Part shown: piece by piece, positions 17,479 through 26,740 of the stretch | Layout: every line of letters starts with the position of its first letter | Position numbering within the stretch: position 1 is the first letter of the stretch | Assembly (NCBI RefSeq): GCF_000379525.1 | Contig: NZ_KB902501.1 | Location: 1 to 64,000 of the forward strand | From: Lamprocystis purpurea DSM 4197 | GTDB lineage: Bacteria; Pseudomonadota; Gammaproteobacteria; Chromatiales; Chromatiaceae | DNA length: 64,000 nt | Direction of reading: 5' to 3' | Translations under genes and position numbers: made by a program | Notes under the pieces: model-generated | Database searches by the model: none | Seen by the model: the letters and a program-made list of their open reading frames with translations, nothing else | What the model was told of the DNA's origin: nothing

Positions 17479-18180
17479 TCAGCTCCACGTTGTCCCGGTC
17501 ACGTTGCCCGCGCTGTCGTAGCCGATCGTCAGCGTCGCCACCGGGGCCAGGGCCGTGTAGTGCGTCCCCGCGTTAATCGAATGGGCGAGCGCCGCCGCCG
17601 TCACGCAGCCCGCGGCGCCGCCCGCCACGCCCCAGGTCAGCGTCGCCCGATAGCGCTCCACGCCCCGCGCCCATACCAGACAGGCGGGTTGCGCCGGATC
17701 GACCGGCGCCGAGACGCCATCCACCCCGGTGGCCGTTAACGCCCACCCCGGATACACCCCCGTGCCCAAAATCAGCGCGGCGGCAAAATGCAGATCCGGG
17801 TTCAGCGGCACCCAGGCCCCGGTCAAATCGGTCACCGGGTCCACCGCGCTGCCGGCAGCGGTGCGCCGATACACTCGCCCGTCCGCGCCGATACACACCG
17901 CCCATTGCGCATAGCTGGTGCCGGCGCTGTAGGGCGTGGCCGTGCCCTGCGACACCACCGCCGCCGCCGCTTCCTGCGCGCTGGTGACAGCGACCGTGGC
18001 CGCCGCCAACGCGCCGTTGGCCGCCGCCCCCATGGCGTTGGCCTGGCTCGCGTAGCCATTGAGTTCCGTGCCGAACTGCACCAGCGCATCCACAAACGCA
18101 TCCGCGCGCGGGTCGAAGTTCACCGGATCGGCCCGCGAGGGCGGGTCGGGCAATGCGGCAATGATCACGCTGATACTCAT
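17479..18180 (-). CDS. Phage tail fibre-like protein
   Basis: A 233-residue protein. The N-terminus (MSISVIIAALPDPPSRADPVNFDPRADAFVDALVQF) matches a common head of phage tail-fibre and baseplate-attachment proteins, where RADPANFAARADAF-like text leads into an Ala-rich helical segment (about 40-70). The remainder is beta-rich (GTSYAQWAVCIGADGRVYRRT). It overlaps the upstream gene by 4 bp. Probably links the tail tip to the Gly-rich receptor-binding protein. Confidence 0.65.
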   Translation of the reverse strand: MSISVIIAALPDPPSRADPVNFDPRADAFVDALVQFGTELNGYASQANAMGAAANGALAAATVAVTSAQEAAAAVVSQGTATPYSAGTSYAQWAVCIGADGRVYRRTAAGSAVDPVTDLTGAWVPLNPDLHFAAALILGTGVYPGWALTATGVDGVSAPVDPAQPACLVWARGVERYRATLTWGVAGGAAGCVTAAALAHSINAGTHYTALAPVATLTIGYDSAGNVTGTTWS

Positions 18181-19082
18181 GTCATCCCCTCCAGGTTGAG
18201 CGTGCACGTGGTTTGATTGAGGCCGCCCAACTGCAGGGCGAACTCCTTATAAATGCCGAAAATCCGCAGCGACTCAAACGCGGTATCCGGGCCGTTGCAA
18301 TCCCAGATCACCGGCACCGCGCGCACCGCCGCCAGTTGCGCCTGCACCGTGTCGGCGTGCGCATCGGGCAGCGTCAACCGCAGCGTCGCCCGCTTGGCAT
18401 ACGCGCGCTGCACCAGCTGCGTCTCGCCCCACTCATCGGTCTCCTTGCGCGAGTAGTCGGTGATGCCGACCTCGGCATCCACCAGCGTCTCGCCGAGCCA
18501 CACCGCCCGCCCGATGGCCAGGTGCCCGACCCCCACCATGGTGTCGGCATCGCCCGCCACGGTCACCGTCAGCGCGAAATTCCCAACACTGCGGGGAAAC
18601 GCCAGCACCAGCGCCCCGACGTATTCGAACTGCGTGAACCACCAGTCGGACCACGACGCCGACCCGCCCGATCGCGCCAGGCTCCGCGTCATCGACCACG
18701 GGGCGGCCCCGTTGGCGATCAGCGCCTGCTCCACCGTCACCTGCTTGGCGCCGGTCAGGCCGAACAACCCCAGGTGCGAACAGCGCTGCTCCACGGCCAC
18801 CGTCACGGTCACCGCCGTGGTGTCCTTGGTCGCGCTCGACACCGAGGCGTCCAGCATTTTGTAACGATTGCTCGCCCCGAGGTCGAGCCAATAGGTGGGG
18901 TTGGTGGCCGGCGCATTGTTCGTGCCCGCCTGCACCGCCTCATAATCCGTGCACCAGTCGGCCGTCGCCACACTCACCCGCGCCCCGATCGCGTAGGTAC
19001 GCGTGGACAACCACGCGGTCTCATCCGACAGCGGCGCGGTCGCGGCCGTCAAGGTCATCGCGGCAGGACGAATCAATTGCAT
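18177..19082 (-). CDS. Phage distal tail protein of unknown function
   Basis: 301 residues, starting MQLIRPAAMTLTAATAPLSD. It contains a short carbohydrate-binding-like module at about 22-60 (WLSTRTYAIGARVSVATADWCTDYEAVQAG..W, typical of CBM5/12-like phage modules), then beta-rich sequence ending LNLEGMT. It follows the tape measure by 3 bp, the position of distal tail or hub proteins in siphoviruses. Assignment rests on position and fold pattern. Confidence 0.6.
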   Translation of the reverse strand: MQLIRPAAMTLTAATAPLSDETAWLSTRTYAIGARVSVATADWCTDYEAVQAGTNNAPATNPTYWLDLGASNRYKMLDASVSSATKDTTAVTVTVAVEQRCSHLGLFGLTGAKQVTVEQALIANGAAPWSMTRSLARSGGSASWSDWWFTQFEYVGALVLAFPRSVGNFALTVTVAGDADTMVGVGHLAIGRAVWLGETLVDAEVGITDYSRKETDEWGETQLVQRAYAKRATLRLTLPDAHADTVQAQLAAVRAVPVIWDCNGPDTAFESLRIFGIYKEFALQLGGLNQTTCTLNLEGMT

Positions 19083-19085
19083 CGC

Positions 19086-22000
19086 TCAACTCCGTGCGGC
19101 CGGCAGGCCGTCATAGTCCCACTGCTCGAGCACGCGCCCCGCGGTCTGCGCCAGGCGCAGCCGTTGCGCGTGCGCCTCGCGCAGTTGGGCGCGCAACCCC
19201 TGCACCTCGGTGAGCAGCGCATCCGTCGCGGGGGGCGCCGCGGCGACGCCGTTCAGCGGAATAATCGCCTCGGTACCATGCAGCATCACCGGATAGCCGC
19301 TCGCCGGACCGCGCGCGATACCGCCGGCGGCGAACCCCGGCAGCCGTTCTGGGCGGTCACCGCCCGCGGTCCGCGCCAGGGCCTCCACCTGCGCGGTCAC
19401 GCGCGCCACCGTGCGCGCGTACTCCAGGCGCGTGGCCGACTCGCGCTTGGCTGCGGCTAGGTAGGTATCGGCGTAGCCGGTCAGCCCCTCCAGCGCCTCC
19501 CGGTCGCCGGCGCGCGCCGCGCTGTACTGCGTCAGGAACGCCGCGCGCGCCGTGGCGTAGCCGTCCGGCCCCTCCGCCAGGGCGGATTCCGCCTCCCGCA
19601 CCCGCTCCACCCACTCCATCAGACTCTTGCCGAGGTCCCGCAGCGCGTCATCGGCTGCTTGTTTCCGCTGCGCGAAGCCGGCCGCTGCCGCCGCATTGGC
19701 GATGTTGCCGTCATCGTTCGCCGCGGCATAATACGTCTGCACCGCCGCCGCCCAGGCCCCGGCGCCCGTCCCCAGCAGGCCCACCACCGCCGCGATGCCG
19801 CCCAGCCCCTCGATCGCCGCGGCCAGGCCCTCGATCGACAGCGCGCCGATATCGATCCCCAGCGCCGCTTGGCCCAGCGCATTGGCCTGCGCGCGCGCGG
19901 CCTCGAGCTGCGCCTGTTGCTGCTGCGCAGGGGTCCACAGCAGCCCCTGCAACGTCGCTTCAGCCGCCTCGGCCGCGCTGTAATAGGCGTCCATCGCCTC
20001 CGCCATCCCCATCACCCCCACATAAGACTTGCGTCCTGCGTCGGTCGACAGGTCGAACGACTTCACCAAGTCATCCAGCGCCGCGCGGGTTGGCGGCACC
20101 GCCGACCCCAGCGCGGCGAAGGTGCTGGTCATCGCGGCGTTCTGGGTCGCCGTCTGCTCGGCCACCGTGGTGAACAGGCTGGCGTAGGTCCCCTGGAGCT
20201 GGGCGAGGTTATCCACCCCGCCGGCCACCATCACCAGGCTGGCGGTCGCGCTCAGCGCATTGTCGCCCAGGTGCATCCCCGCGGCCTGCAACCCCGCGGC
20301 GATATCCGGCAACTGCCCCTCCAGGACCTTGAGCTGCGCGACCGTCTCCATGAACCCGCCGAGATCGCTGCTGCCCCCGTCCGCCCAGGCCTGTTTCACC
20401 ATGTCCCCGAGCACCCCGGTGGTGGACTGCACCATCGCCTCGGCCATCGCCTGCGTCTGCTCCGTAATCCAGGCACCGATCTCCTCCGGGGCTTTCGGCG
20501 CCGCGCCCGTGCTGAAATTCGCCCGTGCCGCCGCCGCCTCGTCCCCCAGTTGGGAGGCCAGCGCATCCAGGTTCGCATTGGCTTGATCCTTGGCGGCGTT
20601 GATCTCCGGCACCGCGCCCGACTTGCCCAACGACTGGTTCGCCCCGGCAAACTCCAGCCGCCCCCCCGTTGTCGCCATCGTCGCAATCGGCGCCTTCGCC
20701 TCTCCGCCCCCCAGCGCGTTGCCCGCCACGGCGCCGAGCACCGCCCCGATGATGGTCCCGATCACCGGCACTACGGAGCCCATCATCGCCCCCGCCGCCG
20801 CGCCGGTCAGCCCCATCGCCCCGCCCACCGCGGCGCCGCCATAGAGCCCGGCGATCCCGCCGACGCTCCCGCCGAGGCCGGCATAGGGCGAATCGGGGTA
20901 CATCGCTGAGCCGATAAACCCACCCGCCAAGCCGGCCCCGGCGCCCGCCCAGTTGGCGACCCCCATCATGCCAGCCTGCGCCCCGCCCAGGCCGCTGCTG
21001 TACGTCAACCCGGCCGCGGTCGGCGCCGCCCCGCTGTAACCCAGCCAACTCGCCCCCGTCTCCAGCCAACTCGCCGCCGTCGTCCCCATGCTGCTGCCGC
21101 CGAACAGCTTCGACAGCGACCCCACGACATTGGTCAGGCTCCCGCCGCTGCCGCCGCTGCCGGCGCTGCCGCCGCCCACCACCTGCGTCAGCCCGCCCGT
21201 GGTCCCGGTCAACCCCGACACCACGCCCACGATCTCGACGAAAATCTTGTTCACGGCCAGTTCGATCAGCCGCTTTTTCGCATAGTCCACAAAATCATCG
21301 AACGACAGCTTGCCGGCCGCCAGCCCGTCCACCAAGGTGGAGCGGAAGCGGTCGAGCATATCCACCGTCACCGATTCCAGCGTCCCCGCCGACTCTTCGA
21401 GCCCCGCCACATAGGCCGCCAGGGGTCCCTGCGACTTGGCATACGTCAGGCCGATCTGCTCGAGCGCCCGCTGATACTCATCAGCGGTAAAGACCCCGGC
21501 CTCAAACGCCTGATCGAGATCCCTCGTCTCCTTGGTATAGGCGTCCATCGCCGACTGGCTGGTGCCGTAGGCCGCCCCCAGCGCCTGCATCTGCTCGGTA
21601 GTCAGCGGCGCCGTCTGGTTCAGTTCCGCCAGGCGCTGGTTGAGCGTCGCCAGCACCGCGTTCGCCCCGGCCTGACGCTGCTCCACCGACAAGCTCAGAT
21701 CGTTCTGAATGCCGATGATCGTCTGCGCCGCCTCCATGCGGAGGCGCACCTCGTCGCTGGCCGATGCGCTCTGCAGCCCCAGCAGCTTCTGCGCGGCCGC
21801 ACTCTGCACCTGGTAGATCGCGTCCTGGCGCTCCTGTTCTAAGGATGCAACAGTCGCCTTGATCACCGCCGGATCGGCATCCGGGTTGCGCTGGGCCGCG
21901 GCAATCTTGGCCGCATACTCCGCCTCGATCGCGGCCACCTGGCTGGTGCGCCCGGCCACCGACGCCACCATCTGCTCGGTGAACGCGCGGTTGGCGTCCA

Positions 22001-23522
22001 GCCGTCGTTGCTGCGACTCCGCCTCGGCCTTCCTGGCTGCTTCGGCCGCGGCCGTCTCGGCTTTGCGCGCCCCCGCCAGTTCCACGTGCCAGCGCTCATT
22101 CGCCAGCGGCACGGCCAACCCAAATCGTTCCGCATTCTCCGCCACCCAGCGATAGCCGTCGCCGGTCGCCTTGAGGTCGGCCGCCATCCCCTTCTCATGC
22201 TGGCTATGGCCAGGCGGCGCCACCCACTTCCGGGCCGCCGCCGCGCTGCCGTACTTTTTCAGCGCCCCGGCCCACAGTTCCGCCTGCCGCTCGGTCGTGC
22301 GCAATCCCGAGCTGATGCCGAGCGTGATCCCTTGCGCGGAGGCGGCGCTGATCATCGCCGTCAGATTGGACGCAAACTCCGCATTCAGCCCCTTCGTCAT
22401 GCTCGCCACGCCCGCGGTCACCGCGGCGGACACCACCGGCGCCGCCGTTGGCGCCTGAATCTCCTTAATCTTCGCCTTCAGCCGGTCCAGTTCCTCCACC
22501 GTGCTGCGGATCTGCGCATCCATGCCCGCGGTGTTCACCAGCCCGGCCGGGCTGTTCTCCAACGCCCGCGCCCGCGCGTCCCGCAGCTCCAGGAGCTTCA
22601 GCGTCAACTCCTCCACCCGGTGCTGCAAATCATCCAGCGGCGCATCCAGGTTACCGAGCCCGACCGCCGCCCGGCTCAGCCCGGTATCCAGCGCCCCGGT
22701 CAGCGACTTCCAGAGATCCGACAGATGCAGCTGATCATCCATCCCCTTGAGCAGCCGCTCCCAGGAGGCCCCCAGCCGCGCCTGCTGCTGTTCCAGTAGC
22801 ACCGGGATCTGGGCCATATCCCCGGCCAGCCGCTCAAAGGTGGTGCGAAACGCCTCCTCCAGGATCTGCGGCGTCAGCTTGCCTTGCTCCGCCATCGCCT
22901 TCAGGCTGTCCGTCGTCTGCAAACTCTTTTGCAGCGTCTTCTCAAGCTCCGCGGTCAGTCCGCCCGCCGCGTCCTGCATGATCTGGAGTTCTTCCCACTG
23001 CGCGGCGCCGCCGCCCAGCGACTGTGCCAACTGCTGCGCGAACGAATTCGCCTGCGCCGCATTGCTACCCAAGGCCGTTAACGCCGTGGACAGTTTGCTG
23101 GCGAACGCAATGGTCTCATCGAAACTCTTGCCGAGCTTGGTCATCCCCGGCGACAGTCCCTGCACCTGCTCCGCCGCGCTCTGCATCGACACGCCGAGGT
23201 CATCGGCCATCTGGATCAGCTTGGCGAACCCCGCGTCCCCGCCCAGGCGCGACATCCGCACCGTCATCATCGCGAGATCGTCCGACACCAGCGCCACCTG
23301 GCGCGAGAACGCCACCGCGCTGGCCAGCGTCGCCACACTGAACACCCCGACCAGTTTGCCGGCCAGCGCCGCGGCGGTCGTGCTCAGGCGGCCAAGCTCA
23401 GTCCCCGCCTGCTGGCCGGCGGCCACCACCTTCTTCTCGGCCGCCGCCACCCGCTCCAGGCCGGTCACCGCCGCGGTGCCATCCGCGTTGAGCTTGATCG
23501 TTAACTTCAGATCACCGGCCAT
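19086..23522 (-). CDS. Tail tape measure protein with internal M15 peptidase domain
   Basis: 1478 residues counting from ATG at 23522 (MAGDLKLTIKLNADGTAAVTGLERV, a typical tape-measure start); the open frame upstream to 23696 is Arg-rich and rejected. Long Ala/Gln-rich helical regions dominate. Residues about 380-480 form an M15/VanY-type peptidase domain: SGLRTTERQAELW, the zinc motif HSQHEKGMAADL (SxHxxGxAxD) and ERWHVEL. A membrane-like Gly/Ala-rich segment lies at about 830-960. The protein sets tail length and is ejected first; the peptidase domain probably opens peptidoglycan during DNA entry. A second M15 enzyme is the endolysin at 28588-28968. Confidence 0.9.
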   Translation of the reverse strand: MAGDLKLTIKLNADGTAAVTGLERVAAAEKKVVAAGQQAGTELGRLSTTAAALAGKLVGVFSVATLASAVAFSRQVALVSDDLAMMTVRMSRLGGDAGFAKLIQMADDLGVSMQSAAEQVQGLSPGMTKLGKSFDETIAFASKLSTALTALGSNAAQANSFAQQLAQSLGGGAAQWEELQIMQDAAGGLTAELEKTLQKSLQTTDSLKAMAEQGKLTPQILEEAFRTTFERLAGDMAQIPVLLEQQQARLGASWERLLKGMDDQLHLSDLWKSLTGALDTGLSRAAVGLGNLDAPLDDLQHRVEELTLKLLELRDARARALENSPAGLVNTAGMDAQIRSTVEELDRLKAKIKEIQAPTAAPVVSAAVTAGVASMTKGLNAEFASNLTAMISAASAQGITLGISSGLRTTERQAELWAGALKKYGSAAAARKWVAPPGHSQHEKGMAADLKATGDGYRWVAENAERFGLAVPLANERWHVELAGARKAETAAAEAARKAEAESQQRRLDANRAFTEQMVASVAGRTSQVAAIEAEYAAKIAAAQRNPDADPAVIKATVASLEQERQDAIYQVQSAAAQKLLGLQSASASDEVRLRMEAAQTIIGIQNDLSLSVEQRQAGANAVLATLNQRLAELNQTAPLTTEQMQALGAAYGTSQSAMDAYTKETRDLDQAFEAGVFTADEYQRALEQIGLTYAKSQGPLAAYVAGLEESAGTLESVTVDMLDRFRSTLVDGLAAGKLSFDDFVDYAKKRLIELAVNKIFVEIVGVVSGLTGTTGGLTQVVGGGSAGSGGSGGSLTNVVGSLSKLFGGSSMGTTAASWLETGASWLGYSGAAPTAAGLTYSSGLGGAQAGMMGVANWAGAGAGLAGGFIGSAMYPDSPYAGLGGSVGGIAGLYGGAAVGGAMGLTGAAAGAMMGSVVPVIGTIIGAVLGAVAGNALGGGEAKAPIATMATTGGRLEFAGANQSLGKSGAVPEINAAKDQANANLDALASQLGDEAAAARANFSTGAAPKAPEEIGAWITEQTQAMAEAMVQSTTGVLGDMVKQAWADGGSSDLGGFMETVAQLKVLEGQLPDIAAGLQAAGMHLGDNALSATASLVMVAGGVDNLAQLQGTYASLFTTVAEQTATQNAAMTSTFAALGSAVPPTRAALDDLVKSFDLSTDAGRKSYVGVMGMAEAMDAYYSAAEAAEATLQGLLWTPAQQQQAQLEAARAQANALGQAALGIDIGALSIEGLAAAIEGLGGIAAVVGLLGTGAGAWAAAVQTYYAAANDDGNIANAAAAAGFAQRKQAADDALRDLGKSLMEWVERVREAESALAEGPDGYATARAAFLTQYSAARAGDREALEGLTGYADTYLAAAKRESATRLEYARTVARVTAQVEALARTAGGDRPERLPGFAAGGIARGPASGYPVMLHGTEAIIPLNGVAAAPPATDALLTEVQGLRAQLREAHAQRLRLAQTAGRVLEQWDYDGLPAARS

Positions 23523-23900
23523 GGCCCGCTCCCGCTGGTGGTGCCTGCTGTGCTTGCCGTGCGGTGCGCACCGTGCGCAATTCCGCCTCCAGTTCCCGCA
23601 GCGCCTCCCAGGTCGGCGCCGCGTCCGCCGCGGCGATGCCGTGCAGGTCGAACAGCGCGCGCACCGCGCCGCGGTCAAACCCCTCCTGGAGCGCACCGCC
23701 CTGCAGTCCCGGCACCTGATAGGTCGGCAACGCGTCGATGAACAAATCGATCACGGGCAGGTTCTCCGGGAACACCTCCGGCGCCTGACAGGCCGCGCAC
23801 CAGGTGCGTTCGCCGCGGATCGTCATGCAGCCATCACAGGCGTGCGCGCTATAGCGACTGCGCCGGTCGGCATCCAGCCACCAGCGCAGCCAGTCTAGGC
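23512..23900 (-). CDS. Tail assembly chaperone, -1 frameshift extension (GT-type)
   Basis: The frame that begins right after the slippery site at 23901-23907. Its first codons encode RLDWLRWWLDADRRS, then HACDGCMTIRGERTWCAAC, and it ends APPAGAGHGR just inside the tape-measure start. It contains two CxxC pairs, as do several phage T-extensions. The ATG at 23826 could start a separate 104-residue protein, but the frame is open back to the slippery site and the G/GT arrangement before a tape-measure gene is the rule in long-tailed phages, so I read it as the -1 extension of the gene at 23895-24299. Confidence 0.75.
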
Positions 23901-24299
23901 GTTTTTTCGGGCCGCCCCGCTCGAGGCATCCAGCAGCCCCTGAAACAGCGGCCGGAAGAACGCCCCATGATCCAGCACCGCGCTCAGGCTCTCCGGCGTC
24001 AGCGCCAGCGCCTCGCCGGTGTCGGCATCCACCAGGTCCCAGTCGATCACGCGCTCCAGGAGCAGCGCGCGCACCGTCGCCAGTTGATCGGGCGCCAGTT
24101 CATGCAGGAGGAAATCCAGCCCCTCGGGCGTCTCGGCCTTCAGCGCGGCAAACCCCTTCAGCCGCTCGGCCGCGAACTCGGCCGCCGCCACCGGCGTCAG
24201 CAGCCAGTAGCGCACCCGCAGCGGGGTCGGCGTGCCGTCCAGGTTGATATCAATCGTCGTCCAGGCTTCGGGCCGGGCGCGGGGAGAGAGACGAATCAT
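23895..24299 (-). CDS. Tail assembly chaperone (G-type)
   Basis: 134 residues starting MIRLSPRARPEAWTTIDI and ending DASSGAARKNA. It lies between the tail tube and tape-measure genes, the position of tail assembly chaperones that coat the tape measure before tube polymerisation. Near its end the codons CGA AAA AAC present the heptamer A AAA AAC in the zero frame, a classical -1 ribosomal frameshift site. The normal stop TAG is at 23895-23897, one codon after it. Confidence 0.78.
   Translation of the reverse strand: MIRLSPRARPEAWTTIDINLDGTPTPLRVRYWLLTPVAAAEFAAERLKGFAALKAETPEGLDFLLHELAPDQLATVRALLLERVIDWDLVDADTGEALALTPESLSAVLDHGAFFRPLFQGLLDASSGAARKNA
23901..23907 (-). promoter_or_regulatory. 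Programmed -1 frameshift slippery heptamer A AAA AAC
   Basis: On the minus strand the bases are A AAA AAC, positioned as X XXY YYZ relative to the chaperone reading frame, with the zero-frame stop one codon downstream. Slipping back one base continues into an open frame that joins the 104-codon frame upstream of the tape measure. GC-rich sequence after the site could form a stimulatory structure. Confidence 0.78.
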
Positions 24300-24312
24300 G
24301 TGTGCACTCCAG

Positions 24313-24437
24313 TGACGAGAAAAGAGAAGCGAGAAACGAGAAACGAGAAGCGAGAAGTGAGAAACGAGAAGCGAGAAGCAAGAAGCGAGCGAGGCACCCT
24401 CTCACTTCTCACTTCTCACTTCTCACTACTATTCACA
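24313..24437. repeat. GAGAAG-rich inverted repeat, copy A
   Basis: A polypurine run of GAGAAGCGAGAA-type units followed, after GGCACC, by its pyrimidine complement (CTCTCACTTCTCACTTCTCAC). Transcribed in either direction it would fold into a long hairpin. Related copies are at 28980-29062 and 31546-31632, each in a gap of the late operon. It lies between the tail chaperone and tail tube genes. Confidence 0.75.
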
Positions 24438-25401
24438 GGCTCGCCGCGGCCACGGCGTTCTTCAACACCACCGACAACCCCGGATCTGCAGCGCTGGAAA
24501 ACGCCACAAACTCAAAGGTCGCGATAATCCCCGCCTCGGTATCCACCGGCACCGAGGTCGGCATCAGCTCGCAGTGGGTCACCGTGAACGTCAGCATCTC
24601 ATTGCCCGCCGACCCGGCCCCGGTGCCGCGCGTCAGCACAAACTCCACGGTCGTATCGGTCGCGGCATCCGCCAGGTCAACGAGCGTAAAGGCATCGAAC
24701 ACCACCTTCACGCTGCCCGAAATCGCGCACCGCCCGGAGGCCAGCGCATAGCGCTTGCCGGCCAGGCTCAGCGTGTAGACATCGCCCGACAGATTATTCT
24801 CGACCTTCAGCGACCCCTCCATCGCCGCCGCCAGCACCGACCCGCCCTGCTTCAAGCTCGCCTCCAGCGAGGTAAACCCGGCGTGCCCGGTGCCCGGCTC
24901 CACCGCCGCGGCATCGCGCGGGGTGGTGGCAATCGTGCGCTCGCGGCCCATCACTTCCAGGTCGGCCGTCACAAAGCCCGCCTGCGGAAAGGTGAAGGTC
25001 GCCGCGTTCAGCCGGCAGCCCTTGAACAGCTCCACCTTGCTGGTGATATCGGTGCGCCAATCCTTCTCCACCGAAAATCCCGCCGGCAGCGTCCCCGGCA
25101 CGAACGTATGCACATAGGGCCCCGCCCCGGTCGTCACCGGCGCGCCCAGCAGGTGCTTCAGCCAAAACCCCACCACCGTTGGGGCGAGTTCCGTCTTGAT
25201 GCTGCCGTCGGCCTTCACATTCCCGCGCGCCCCGCGGATGCTGCCGCGCCCGCCGCGCAACGCCTCGCTCTTGATCAACTCCACGCTGGCATCCAGCGCC
25301 ACGCTATTCACCACCACCTTGCGCCCGGTCGCGTCCGGCGACCCCCAAGTCGCCTCGTGATAGACATTGACAACAACATTGGTACCCGATGCTTGTGGCA
25401 T
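24433..25401 (-). CDS. Major tail tube protein
   Basis: 322 residues. The start (MPQASGTNVVVNVYHEATWG) resembles the phage tail tube family in which T-x-x-x-x-E-x-T-W/F-G follows the N-terminus. The body is beta-rich with HTFVPGTLPAGFSVEKDW and a long repeat-like core, consistent with a tube subunit carrying an extra immunoglobulin-like domain. It lies directly upstream (in transcription order) of the chaperone and tape measure, as expected for a siphovirus-type tail. Confidence 0.75.
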   Translation of the reverse strand: MPQASGTNVVVNVYHEATWGSPDATGRKVVVNSVALDASVELIKSEALRGGRGSIRGARGNVKADGSIKTELAPTVVGFWLKHLLGAPVTTGAGPYVHTFVPGTLPAGFSVEKDWRTDITSKVELFKGCRLNAATFTFPQAGFVTADLEVMGRERTIATTPRDAAAVEPGTGHAGFTSLEASLKQGGSVLAAAMEGSLKVENNLSGDVYTLSLAGKRYALASGRCAISGSVKVVFDAFTLVDLADAATDTTVEFVLTRGTGAGSAGNEMLTFTVTHCELMPTSVPVDTEAGIIATFEFVAFSSAADPGLSVVLKNAVAAASL

Positions 25402-25404
25402 GGC

Positions 25405-25635
25405 TTAGCCCTCCGGCGGTGCTGGGGTAGGAGTGGGAGTGGGGTCGAGCGGCGCCCGTGCGCCGGGCCGGCGTTTGGCCGCCGCCGCGGGTTCGTCGGC
25501 GTCCTCCAGCGGCGCGATCGCCCCCTGCGCCAACAACAGCGCCTGCCACGGCGGCTCGATCGGCACCGCCGCGCCGGGCGCGTAGTCTTGGCCCTGCGCA
25601 TGGATCGGCAGCAGCGCGCGGAACACCTCAGTCAT
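25405..25635 (-). CDS. Small phage tail-region protein
   Basis: 76 residues from ATG 25635 (MTEVFRALLPIHAQGQDY), Pro-rich at the C-terminus. It sits between the tail terminator and tail tube genes with tight spacing. No family recognised; GQDYAPGAAVPIEPPWQALLLAQGAI resembles short phage proteins next to tail tube genes, but no function can be assigned. Confidence 0.6.
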   Translation of the reverse strand: MTEVFRALLPIHAQGQDYAPGAAVPIEPPWQALLLAQGAIAPLEDADEPAAAAKRRPGARAPLDPTPTPTPAPPEG

Positions 25636-25651
25636 AGCGGCATCACTCCAG

Positions 25652-26095
25652 TTACAAAACACTCACCGGGGCCGCCGTGTCATAGCGGTCCATCCAGGTA
25701 AACAGCCCCTCGGCAATCGCGATCATCTGCCCCCCCTGATAGCGCAGCGGCCCCCAGGTCGGCGGCGCCAGGCGCTGGCCTTCCAGCGCCGTCCACACCG
25801 CCGCGCGGATCGCGCCGATCGCCGTCGCCGCCGCCGCGTCGTCGCTGTCGAGATTGCGCACCTGCACCAGGATGCCGATCGTCTCGGTCAGCGTGCGGCC
25901 CCGCCCGATCCCCTCCGGGCCGGTGCACACCGTGCGCTCCGGCACGATCAGCACACTCGGCGGCTGCCGCACCCCACTGGCCGGGTCGGCACGCTCGGCC
26001 GACCCGAGCAAGCGCAGGTCGCGCACCAGACCGGTGTCGCGCAGCGGCGCCAGTGCCGCGGCAATCACCGCGAGGTCAAAAAACGGGGCACTCAT
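25652..26095 (-). CDS. Tail terminator/completion protein (Mu gp37-like)
   Basis: 147 residues. FFDLAVIAAALAPLRDTGLVRDLRLLGSAERA, then PSVLIVPERTVCTGPEGIGRGRTLTETIGILVQVRNLD, is the alpha-beta pattern of small tail terminator proteins, which cap the tail tube and join it to the head. Position before the tube gene agrees. The family assignment is by pattern and position, not by an exact motif. Confidence 0.6.
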   Translation of the reverse strand: MSAPFFDLAVIAAALAPLRDTGLVRDLRLLGSAERADPASGVRQPPSVLIVPERTVCTGPEGIGRGRTLTETIGILVQVRNLDSDDAAAATAIGAIRAAVWTALEGQRLAPPTWGPLRYQGGQMIAIAEGLFTWMDRYDTAAPVSVL

Positions 26096-26107
26096 CCGCG
26101 GCCCCGG

Positions 26108-26731
26108 TTACAGCGGCAGCTCTTCGTACGCCAGCGACAGCAGCATCAACGGCGTGGTGCCGGCCGCCGCCACCCCTTGCAGACACAAGCAGGTGCCCGG
26201 CGGCAGCACAATCGCCCCATGCACCAGATCGAGCGCCGGATCGGGCGCGACCGCCGTCGCTGCCGCAAAGGCGCCCAACACATAGGCCGGGCGCAACAGC
26301 GTCGGTATCGCCACCAGCGTGCTTCCGGTGAACCCGCGGGCCACCCCGCGCGGGGCGCCGACCAACGAACACTGCGGCACCAACTCGGTGCCGGTGGTCG
26401 GCACCGTCATCTGCGCCGGCACCACCGCATAGACGACGCTCCCGCCGCCCAGCGTGCCGGAAATGTACCCCAGATAACTCTTGAGCACCGCCACCAGCGT
26501 GCCGCTGCTGGGCGGATTCCACAGCGTCAGCGGCGGCGTGGTGCTCAACACCGTGCCGGGCGCCACCCCGGCCACCGGCGTGACCAGATCGAACATCCGC
26601 GCGCGCAGCGCCGCCTCGGTAAAGTCGCCCTGGCCTTTGGCGGTCACCAGCGCCCCCAGCCGGGTGGCGCGCGCCCCGCCCACCGCCCCATCGCCCCGCG
26701 TGACCACCCCGGTGGTGATTTCAGCCAGCAT
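26108..26731 (-). CDS. Phage structural protein of unknown function
   Basis: 207 residues starting MLAEITTGVVTRGDGAVGG, rich in Val, Gly, Ala and Thr with an overall beta pattern. It lies among the head-tail joining genes and is followed closely by the tail terminator. No family recognised; probably a decoration, neck or fibre-like virion protein. Confidence 0.55.
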   Translation of the reverse strand: MLAEITTGVVTRGDGAVGGARATRLGALVTAKGQGDFTEAALRARMFDLVTPVAGVAPGTVLSTTPPLTLWNPPSSGTLVAVLKSYLGYISGTLGGGSVVYAVVPAQMTVPTTGTELVPQCSLVGAPRGVARGFTGSTLVAIPTLLRPAYVLGAFAAATAVAPDPALDLVHGAIVLPPGTCLCLQGVAAAGTTPLMLLSLAYEELPL

Positions 26732-26740
26732 GTCGTGCTC

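Noticed and set aside
24302-24751. Open frame through the GAGAAG repeats
   Set aside because: The repeat encodes only KREARNEK-type low complexity on this frame, and the minus strand holds the real tail tube gene.
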